Below, in pieces: positions 58,702 to 64,000 of a stretch of DNA of 64,000 nucleotides. Each line of letters opens with the position of its first letter. Position 1 is the first letter of the stretch. The translations under genes and the position numbers were made by a program. The stretch lies in assembly GCF_023699475.1 (NCBI RefSeq), contig NZ_JALXFV010000001.1:151749-215748 (forward strand). Direction: 5' to 3'. Under the pieces are notes generated by a model. The model had not been told where the DNA came from. It worked only from the letters and a program-made list of their open reading frames with translations, and did not search any database. The DNA is from Halomarina rubra (GTDB lineage Archaea; Halobacteriota; Halobacteria; Halobacteriales; Haloarculaceae).

Positions 58702-58821
58702 TTCCCCTGTTGAGTTGCCTGGCTCTGGGCGGAACGGACCTATGGCGCGTGATTTCTCGGGGTTTACCCGTGGTTCGTGAGGGACCGAAACCCACTTCGC
58801 CGTCCCCCGGGGAGCGCGAGT

Positions 58822-59412
58822 ATGCCGGTCATCGAGTGCGACCCCGCGGCCGCCCGCGAGCGTCTGGTCGCGGCGGGCGTCGCGGTACGCGAGGGGAACA
58901 CCGACCACGAACGCTGGCGGGCCGACCACGAGGGTGCGACGGCCGTCGCCTACGACGACAAGGTCGTCGTCCAGGGGGGGAGTCCGACCCGACTCGTCGG
59001 GCTGTTGCAGGGCGGTGGCGGTCGTGCCCACGTCTACTTCGACGGTGCGTCCAGGGGGAACCCCGGTCCCGCGTCGGTCGGGTGGGTCATCGTCACGGGC
59101 GACGGAATCGCCGCCGAGGGCAGCGAACGCATCGGCCGCGCGACGAACAACCAGGCGGAGTACGAGGCGCTCGTCCACGCGCTCGAAGCCGCCGCCGACT
59201 TCGGGTTCGACAGCCTCCAGATTCGCGGCGACTCCCAACTCGTGGTCAAGCAGGTGAAGGGTGCGTGGAACACGAACGACCCCGAACTGAAGGAGAAACG
59301 GATTCGGGTTCGGGAACTGCTCCGCGAGTTCGACGAGTGGAGCCTCGACCACGTTCCGCGCGAGATAAACGACCGGGCCGACGAACTAGCCAACGAGGCA
59401 CTCGATGACTGA
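58822..59412 (+). CDS. rnhA: Ribonuclease HI
   Basis: 196 residues. The catalytic carboxylates are in HVYFDGASRGNPGPASVGW (Asp), ATNNQAEYEALVHALEAAA (Glu), QIRGDSQLVVKQVKGAWN (Asp) and INDRADELANEALDD (Asp). It cuts RNA in RNA-DNA hybrids. The N-terminal 68 residues (AARERLVAAGVAVREGNTDH) are a haloarchaeal addition resembling a hybrid-binding or regulatory domain. ATG 58822 is used. The next gene starts within its last codons (8-bp overlap). Confidence 0.93.
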   Translation: MPVIECDPAAARERLVAAGVAVREGNTDHERWRADHEGATAVAYDDKVVVQGGSPTRLVGLLQGGGGRAHVYFDGASRGNPGPASVGWVIVTGDGIAAEGSERIGRATNNQAEYEALVHALEAAADFGFDSLQIRGDSQLVVKQVKGAWNTNDPELKEKRIRVRELLREFDEWSLDHVPREINDRADELANEALDD

Positions 59413-59995
59413 CGAGACTCCCACCGAACAGTCCGCCCCGCCCGACGAGCAGCGAGAGACGACCGACGACCCGCCGGAGTCGGTCGTCGAGGAGGCCGAG
59501 CGACTCACCCGCCTCGCGCGCGACGCCGTCGACCCCGAGGAGGCGGCGGCCGCACGCGCCACGCGCGACGACCTGCTCGACGAACACGACTTCGGCGCCC
59601 GCGAACGCGACGACGACGTCCTCGTCGTCCATCCGGCGGAGTGGGTCGAGGACGGGTCGGTCCGCGTCGAACTCGTCGACGACACCGCTCGGGCCGTCGA
59701 GATACCGCTCGAAGCCCCCGCCGAGGACGCCGACTGGGACACCGTCGACGCGCACAACCGAACGGTCGTCGAGCGCGTCCGCGAGACCCACGGCGAGGTC
59801 CACGGCGACAACGCCGCGGCGTTCGCCGACTTCATGGGGAACCACTATCTCAAACCCATCGAGGCGGCGACCGACCAGATGCGTGCGGAGTTCCTCGACG
59901 AGTACTTCCCGCGCAACGCGTGGCCCAGCGCCGACCAGCGCGCGGTCGTCGAGGAGTCCCTCGAGCGGACGATGGCAGTCGCTCGGGAGCGATAG
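59405..59995 (+). CDS. RnhA-operon protein (DUF7108-like)
   Basis: 196 residues. It overlaps rnhA by 8 bp, so the two are translated together; homologues in other haloarchaea are known only from this position. The sequence is acidic and mostly helical (VEEAERLTRLARDAVDPEEA, FMGNHYLKPIEAATDQMRAE), ending RTMAVARER. No catalytic motif seen. It may assist RNase HI or share its regulation. Confidence 0.8.
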   Translation: MTDETPTEQSAPPDEQRETTDDPPESVVEEAERLTRLARDAVDPEEAAAARATRDDLLDEHDFGARERDDDVLVVHPAEWVEDGSVRVELVDDTARAVEIPLEAPAEDADWDTVDAHNRTVVERVRETHGEVHGDNAAAFADFMGNHYLKPIEAATDQMRAEFLDEYFPRNAWPSADQRAVVEESLERTMAVARER

Positions 59996-60032
59996 CGCCT
60001 CGAAAAAATCCCGTGCCGTATGTCAGATTCGG

Positions 60033-60395
60033 TTACTGCTCGATCGCGTCGATGAGTTCGCGCAGGTCGTCTGCGCGGGACTCGTCGGTGACGTAGCGGG
60101 TGAACACCCAGTTGAGCTGGTCGAGGACGGCCTGCTGGCCCTCGTCGGTCAGCGCGTACTGGTTCGTCCGCTTGTCGAGTTCGCTCTTCTCGACGAGGTC
60201 GAGTTCGACCAGGTCGTCGAGGTTCGGGTAGAGCCGCCCGTGGTTGACCTCGGAGTCGTAGTACTCCTCGAGTTCCCGCTTGATCGCGAGCCCGTAACGG
60301 GGTTCCTCGGCGAGAATGACGAGGATGTTCTGTTGGAATGCTGTCAATTCGCGACTGATGCCCGGGTCGCCGGCTACTGACTGTGCCTCTGACAT
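60033..60395 (-). CDS. PadR-family winged-helix regulator
   Basis: 120 residues. The PadR pattern is FQQNILVILAEEPRYGLAIK, RELEEYYDSEVNHGRLYPNL, DDLVELDLVEKSELDKRTNQ and YALTDEGQQAVLDQLNWVF; the Tyr-Gly-Leu and the LYPNLDDL recognition helix are typical. It forms a dimer and represses nearby genes in response to a ligand that is unknown here. TATA element CTATTTAAAAC centred 27 nt upstream. Divergent from ppa across 206 bp of AT-rich DNA with several palindromes. Confidence 0.88.
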   Translation of the reverse strand: MSEAQSVAGDPGISRELTAFQQNILVILAEEPRYGLAIKRELEEYYDSEVNHGRLYPNLDDLVELDLVEKSELDKRTNQYALTDEGQQAVLDQLNWVFTRYVTDESRADDLRELIDAIEQ

Positions 60396-60416
60396 GAGCG
60401 AAGGGAGGACACGACA

Positions 60417-60427
60417 CTATTTAAAAC
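60417..60427 (-). promoter_or_regulatory. TATA box of the PadR gene
   Basis: The minus strand reads GTTTTAAATAG, a strong archaeal TATA box centred 27 nt before ATG 60395. Confidence 0.65.
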
Positions 60428-60439
60428 TTCTCAACCATC

Positions 60440-60560
60440 AACGTGTTTCTCTGGCATATCGCCTTACTGCGGAGGGATTCGCGACCATAATTATGCAGAG
60501 ACTATCGCTATTTATAGACACTGCTGATTGGATAATTGCCGTACTCGTATACGGAGTGCC
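60440..60560. promoter_or_regulatory. AT-rich island with palindromes between PadR and ppa
   Basis: It holds CATAATTATG (60486-60495, perfect palindrome), CTATTTATAG (60508-60517) and CCGTA-N6-TACGG (60539-60554). The A+T content is well above the rest of the window. The last repeat is just upstream of the ppa TATA element and could be a PadR operator. CTATTTATAG could also be a promoter for a short RNA. Confidence 0.4.
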
Positions 60561-60570
60561 GTGCCGAAAG

Positions 60571-60580
60571 TACTTTTTGG
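60571..60580 (+). promoter_or_regulatory. TATA-like element of ppa
   Basis: TACTTTTTGG, centred 27 nt before ATG 60602, giving a leaderless mRNA. Confidence 0.55.
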
Positions 60581-60601
60581 CCGTTGCGCGCACATCCGAC
60601 G

Positions 60602-61135
60602 ATGACGAACCTCTGGGAAGACCTCGAAACGGGGCCGAACGCACCCGAGACCATCTACGCGGTCGTCGAGTGTCTGAAAGGCGAGCGCAACAAGTACGAG
60701 TACGACAAGGACGTCCCCGGCGTCGTCCTCGACCGCGTGCTCCACAGCAACGTCCACTACCCCTCGGACTACGGGTTCATCCCGCAGAGCTACTACGACG
60801 ACGAGGACCCTTTCGACGTGCTCGTGCTCGTCGAGGACGCGACGTTCCCCGGCTGCGTCATCGAGGCGCGCCCGGTCGCGCTCATGAAGATGGACGACGA
60901 CGGCGAGCAGGACGACAAGGTCATCGCGGTGCCCGAAGAGGACCCGCGGTTCGACCACGTCCAGGACCTCGAGGACATCCAGCAACAGACGCGCGACGAG
61001 ATTGACGAGTTCTTCTCGACGTACAAGAACCTCGAGAAGGGCAAGGAGGTCGAAACGCTCGGGTGGGAGGACAAGGCTGCGGCCCACGACGCCATCGAAC
61101 ACGCCCAGGACCTCTACGAGGAGCACTTCGGCTGA
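60602..61135 (+). CDS. ppa: Inorganic pyrophosphatase (family I)
   Basis: 177 residues. The active-site residues are in VVECLKGERNKYEYDKDVPG, VHYPSDYGFIPQSYYDDEDP, FDVLVLVEDATFPGCVIEAR, DDKVIAVPEEDPRFDHVQDL and FSTYKNLEKGKEVETLGW: the Asp/Glu/Lys/Tyr set of soluble family I enzymes. It splits pyrophosphate to phosphate. ATG 60602 gives the standard length; a leaderless promoter is present. It is followed by a perfect 10-bp inverted repeat. Divergent from PadR. Confidence 0.96.
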   Translation: MTNLWEDLETGPNAPETIYAVVECLKGERNKYEYDKDVPGVVLDRVLHSNVHYPSDYGFIPQSYYDDEDPFDVLVLVEDATFPGCVIEARPVALMKMDDDGEQDDKVIAVPEEDPRFDHVQDLEDIQQQTRDEIDEFFSTYKNLEKGKEVETLGWEDKAAAHDAIEHAQDLYEEHFG

Positions 61136-61154
61136 ATCGAGGTACCGAGACGCC

Positions 61155-61183
61155 GTCACCGCGCGCCGCCGTGGCGCGGTGAC
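61155..61183 (+). terminator. Inverted repeat after ppa
   Basis: GTCACCGCGC (61155-61164) and GCGCGGTGAC (61174-61183) make a perfect 10-bp stem with a 9-nt loop, about 20 bp after the ppa stop. Confidence 0.5.
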
Positions 61184-61278
61184 TCCCGGTAATTCCTGTC
61201 GGTAATCGGACCGCGAGCGACGGATGTGTTATGATTATGGGTAATTTTTAGTCCACACAAGCGGTAGGTGTTACCGTT

Positions 61279-61422
61279 ATGAGCGCACGTCCGTTCGGCA
61301 TGCACCACCGGACCGTCGTTCCCGAGAACTTCGAACGCCCCGAGGAGTCGGTCGAGGACCTCGACGCGGAGTCGGAGACGAAGCCCCCGCTCGCGACCGA
61401 CGGCGGCGAGCGTCGCCGATAG
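61279..61422 (+). CDS. Small protein of 47 residues, unknown
   Basis: 47 residues from ATG 61279 to TAG 61422, beginning MSARPFGMHHRTVVPENFER and ending DGGERRR. Codon use is GC-rich at third positions, like its neighbours, and a TATA-like AATTTTTAG (61243-61251) is centred about 32 nt upstream. It is acidic with a basic end. No domain is recognised. It is probably a real leaderless small-protein gene, but no proof is available. Confidence 0.55.
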   Translation: MSARPFGMHHRTVVPENFERPEESVEDLDAESETKPPLATDGGERRR

Positions 61423-61527
61423 CCCACCGCGCCTGCCGGTACCTTCGCGGCGTCGGTCGGTTCAGCCCCGTCGTGAGCGGCGCACGAGAGGGGTAGCTTC
61501 TTGTATCCTAGTCGTGGTAGGCGTACC

Positions 61528-62877
61528 ATGGGATTGTTCGACCGGCTTCGCGGCGGTGACGGCCCCCGCGTCGCTTTCTTCGGTATCGACGGTGTCCCCT
61601 ACAGCCTCGTCAGCGACAACCCGGAGGAGTTCCCCACCCTCTCGGCGATGGCGAGCGAGGGAACCGCCGGTGCCATCGACAGCATCGTCCCGCCGGAGTC
61701 CAGCGCCTGCTGGCCCTCCCTCACCACGGGTGTCAACCCCGGCGAGACGGGCGTTTACGGCTTTCAGGACCGCGAGAACGGCTCGTACGACACGTACGTC
61801 CCGATGGGACGCGACGTGCAGGCGACCCGCCTCTGGGACCGCGTGACCGACGCCGGCCGCGAGGCGACGGTGATGAACGTGCCCGTCACGTTCCCGCCCC
61901 AGCGCAACGTCCAGCGGATGGTCAGCGGCTTCCTCTCGCCGAGCGTCGAGAAGGCCGCCTACCCCGACGAACTGCGTGAGACCCTCGAAGCCGGTGGCTA
62001 CCGCATCGACATGAACTCGAAACTCGGGCACAAGGAGGACAAGACCGAGTTCATCGAGGACGCCTACGAGACCATCGACGCCCGATTCGAGGCGTTCAGC
62101 CACTACATCGAGCAGGACGACTGGGACCTCTTCTTCGGCGTCTTCATGACGACCGACCGGGTCAACCACTTCCTGTTCAAGGACTACGAGGACGACACCG
62201 ACGACAAGGAGCTGTTCATCGAGTTCTACAAGCGCGTCGACGAGTACCTCGGCAAACTCCGCGAGATGCTCCCCGAGGACGTGACGATGGTCGTCGCGAG
62301 CGACCACGGGTTCACCAGCCTGAACCACGAGGTCCACTTCAACACGTGGCTCCGCGAGAACGGCTGGCTCGACTTCGAGGACGACGACCACGACTCGCTG
62401 GGCGACATCTCCGACGACACCCGCGCCTACGCGTTCATCCCCGGTCGCTTCTACATCAACCTCGAGGGCCGCGAACCGCGCGGTAGCGTCGCCGAGGAGG
62501 ACTACGAGGCCGTCCGCGACGAACTCAAGGCCGACCTCGAAGCGATGGAAGGACCCGACGGCTCGAAAGTCGCCGAGCGCGTCGTCACCAAGGAAGACGC
62601 CTTCCGCGGTGCCCACGACGACATCGCCCCCGACCTCGTCGTCATCCCGAACCACGGCTACGACCTCAAGGCCGGCTTCAAGGACGGCGGCGAGGTGTTC
62701 ACCTCCGGCCCACGCAACGGCATGCACAGCTTCGACAACGCGTGTCTGTTCGTCGACGACGAGAACGTCCACGTCGGCGACGCCGACCTGCTCGACATCG
62801 CGCCGACCATCCTCGACCTGATGGACGTCGAGTACGACCGCACCGCGTTCGACGGCTCCAGCCTCACCCGCGCCTGA
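61528..62877 (+). CDS. Alkaline-phosphatase-superfamily protein (phosphodiesterase/nucleotide pyrophosphatase-like)
   Basis: 449 residues. Metal-binding and nucleophile motifs are present: VAFFGIDGVPYSLVSD (Asp), ESSACWPSLTTGVNPGETG (Ser/Thr nucleophile region), FFGVFMTTDRVNHFLFKD (Asp/His), VVASDHGFTSLNHEVHFN (Asp-His) and GPRNGMHSFDNACLFV (His). This is the pattern of type I phosphodiesterases / nucleotide pyrophosphatases. The substrate is unknown. No signal peptide, so it acts inside the cell. ATG 61528 is chosen, with a TATA-like CTTGTATCC upstream. Confidence 0.85.
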   Translation: MGLFDRLRGGDGPRVAFFGIDGVPYSLVSDNPEEFPTLSAMASEGTAGAIDSIVPPESSACWPSLTTGVNPGETGVYGFQDRENGSYDTYVPMGRDVQATRLWDRVTDAGREATVMNVPVTFPPQRNVQRMVSGFLSPSVEKAAYPDELRETLEAGGYRIDMNSKLGHKEDKTEFIEDAYETIDARFEAFSHYIEQDDWDLFFGVFMTTDRVNHFLFKDYEDDTDDKELFIEFYKRVDEYLGKLREMLPEDVTMVVASDHGFTSLNHEVHFNTWLRENGWLDFEDDDHDSLGDISDDTRAYAFIPGRFYINLEGREPRGSVAEEDYEAVRDELKADLEAMEGPDGSKVAERVVTKEDAFRGAHDDIAPDLVVIPNHGYDLKAGFKDGGEVFTSGPRNGMHSFDNACLFVDDENVHVGDADLLDIAPTILDLMDVEYDRTAFDGSSLTRA

Positions 62878-62973
62878 GCCGTCTCCGACGCGACCACCAC
62901 GCGCACTCGTCGGTTCGGTCCGACTCCGTTCTCGCCCGAGCGTTCAAGTACGACGACGCGACCAGCGCTCGCC

Positions 62974-63438
62974 ATGTCCGACGCCCCCACCGCGGACCGC
63001 TCGCTCGCCGACCGCGTCGACGCCATCGAACGCGCGCTGACCGACGACACTCCCCCCACGACCACGACGGTCGGGCCGGTCGGCTCCGGTCTCGACCGGG
63101 AGCGCGTCGCCGACCTCGAGACCGAACTCGCGGACCTCCGTGCCTCGCTCGATGCGCTTCGCGGCGTCGTCGCGGCACTCGACGAGGGGACCGACGCGGA
63201 CGAAGCCGGCGCGAGAACCGGGGGTGCCACCGCGGACGGGGACCCGACCGGTCCGCTCCAGTCGCCGGGACCGCTCCACGCGCCGACCGGCCGGCCGATT
63301 CCCACCTCGATGGACGGCGACCGGGCCGACGGGGACGCCACGCCCGACGTCGCCGGCGAGGTCGACACACCGGCCGGGTCGTCCGAGGGGGAGGGGTCGC
63401 GCGCTGGAATCCTCGCGCGGGTCACCGAGACGCTCTGA
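62974..63438 (+). CDS. Coiled-coil protein at the head of a secretion operon (DUF7310-like)
   Basis: 154 residues. A coiled coil (VDAIERALTDD; LDRERVADLETELADLRASL, DALRGVVAALDEG) is followed by a disordered, Pro/Thr/Asp-rich region and a short amphipathic end (GILARVTETL). The haloarchaeal DUF7310 family has this pattern beside DUF7311 and a type II/IV secretion ATPase, and both follow here. The gene below starts 9 bp later. It probably belongs to the pilus/secretion operon. Confidence 0.72.
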   Translation: MSDAPTADRSLADRVDAIERALTDDTPPTTTTVGPVGSGLDRERVADLETELADLRASLDALRGVVAALDEGTDADEAGARTGGATADGDPTGPLQSPGPLHAPTGRPIPTSMDGDRADGDATPDVAGEVDTPAGSSEGEGSRAGILARVTETL

Positions 63439-63447
63439 GCGCCGCCG

Positions 63448-63966
63448 ATGGCACTTCGAATCGTCCTCGCGGCGCTCCTCACGTCCGCGCTGGTGGCCGT
63501 CGCGCTCCCCGTCGTCGACGACGCCCGGACCGCGACCAGTGCGGCGACCCTCGACACGGCGAGCGACCGCGTCCGGACGGTCGGCGAGCGCCTGGTCGCG
63601 ACGAGCGACCCGGTCGCCCGCGGGTCGGCCGCGCGTCGCGTCCTCACCGTCTCGGTCCCGAGGCGGGGGTGGGGGACGCGGACTGGCCACCTCCGCGTCG
63701 GCGACGGCCGAATCGCGTGGCGCGTCGGCGACGGTCCCTGGCACACCGAGCGTGCGCCTCGCCTCGTCGTCTCCGACGGCCCGCTCGTCGTCCGCGGCGA
63801 GACGCGACTGGTGTTCACGCACCGACTGCACGACGGCGAGTCCGTCGTCGTCGTCCGGCGAGGGTTCAAGACGGAAGCCGAGGCCACCGCCGACCATGTC
63901 ACTGCTCGCACGCCTCCGCGGGGACGCCGCGGACGACTGTCGATGCACCCACTCGTTCGACGGTGA
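63448..63966 (+). CDS. DUF7311-like secretion-operon protein
   Basis: 172 residues. One N-terminal hydrophobic helix (LRIVLAALLTSALVAVALPV) and then a beta-rich region (VSVPRRGWGTRTGHLRVGD, LVVRGETRLVFTHRLHDGE). The pattern matches DUF7311, which in haloarchaea sits between DUF7310 and the secretion ATPase. The last 71 bp overlap the ATPase gene in another frame, and the residues there (TPPRGRRGRLSMHPLVRR) look unlike the rest, so the true C terminus may be shorter in related strains. Probably a minor pseudopilin-like or assembly protein. Confidence 0.7.
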   Translation: MALRIVLAALLTSALVAVALPVVDDARTATSAATLDTASDRVRTVGERLVATSDPVARGSAARRVLTVSVPRRGWGTRTGHLRVGDGRIAWRVGDGPWHTERAPRLVVSDGPLVVRGETRLVFTHRLHDGESVVVVRRGFKTEAEATADHVTARTPPRGRRGRLSMHPLVRR

Positions 63967-64000
63967 CCGCCTCGTCGTCGACGCCGAGGCGTGTCCCGGC
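63896..64000 (+). CDS. Type II/IV secretion system ATPase, N-terminal fragment (cut by window edge)
   Basis: 35 codons are visible from ATG 63896 to the window edge: MSLLARLRGDAADDCRCTHS, then a FDGDRLVVDAEACPG strand. This Cys-x-Cys start matches the N terminus of haloarchaeal GspE/PilB-like ATPases, and the DUF7310-DUF7311 context supports it. It overlaps the DUF7311-like gene by 71 bp. The catalytic domain is outside the window. Confidence 0.6.
   Translation, partial: MSLLARLRGDAADDCRCTHSFDGDRLVVDAEACPG

Noticed and set aside
1..64000. tRNA, rRNA, CRISPR arrays, insertion sequences or provirus
   Set aside because: I read the gaps for cloverleaf arms, repeat-spacer runs, transposase or integrase genes and terminal repeats, and found none convincing.

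Overview
The window is about 64 kb of a GC-rich chromosome (roughly two-thirds G+C by eye) from an extremely halophilic archaeon, class Halobacteria. The evidence is: an acidic, Asp/Glu-rich proteome; archaeal genes such as TFB, LonB, a CCT-type thermosome subunit, geranylgeranylglyceryl-phosphate synthase, pantoate kinase, NadM and Smc/ScpA; a halorhodopsin; and many haloarchaea-only families. Many genes have an archaeal TATA-like element centred about 26-32 nt before the start codon, which implies leaderless mRNAs. I saw no rRNA, tRNA, CRISPR array, insertion sequence or intact provirus. The region reads as ordinary core chromosome, closely packed, with few gaps over 300 bp. The genus cannot be fixed from the sequence alone.

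Left part (1-15 kb): pantoate kinase (cut by the left edge), a flavin-oxidoreductase-fold protein, halorhodopsin, AspRS, a Bat-type regulator, GGGP synthase, topoisomerase I, a secreted subtilase, a membrane-anchored ArsR-like regulator, GatB and an epoxide-hydrolase-like enzyme. AspRS and GatB both belong to the tRNA-dependent Asn route known in haloarchaea.

15-31 kb: the chromosome-organisation operon (small coiled-coil protein, smc, scpA), MTA phosphorylase, a DUF547 protein, a UbiA prenyltransferase, a phosphoribosyltransferase with an extra C-terminal domain, PhzF, PEP synthase, a lipoprotein, and the Asp decarboxylase MfnA. MfnA supplies beta-alanine and pantoate kinase supplies phosphopantoate, so two steps of archaeal CoA synthesis lie here.

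31-47 kb: MetRS, an NfeD/SPFH membrane pair, several small winged-helix regulators, a TRAM protein, a glycosyltransferase, a CCT3-type thermosome subunit, a TRIC-type channel protein and a SAM-hydrolysing DUF62 enzyme.

47-64 kb: NadM divergent from lonB plus a CPBP protease; a DUF5788-polX-Mut7-C operon; nreA coupled to a 50-residue membrane protein; TFB; RNase HI with its partner; PadR divergent from pyrophosphatase; an alkaline-phosphatase-fold enzyme; and the start of a type II/IV secretion (pilus) operon cut by the right edge.

The most unusual signals are small. A degenerate second copy of the aspS 3' end, with only synonymous codon changes and a covarying hairpin around its stop codon, lies just downstream of aspS. 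A roughly 400-bp gene-free stretch between gatB and the hydrolase looks structured. Stop codons of several genes sit inside perfect inverted repeats. Some tightly coupled operons (DUF5788-polX-Mut7-C, nreA plus mini membrane protein, coiled-coil plus smc-scpA) suggest untested functional partners.
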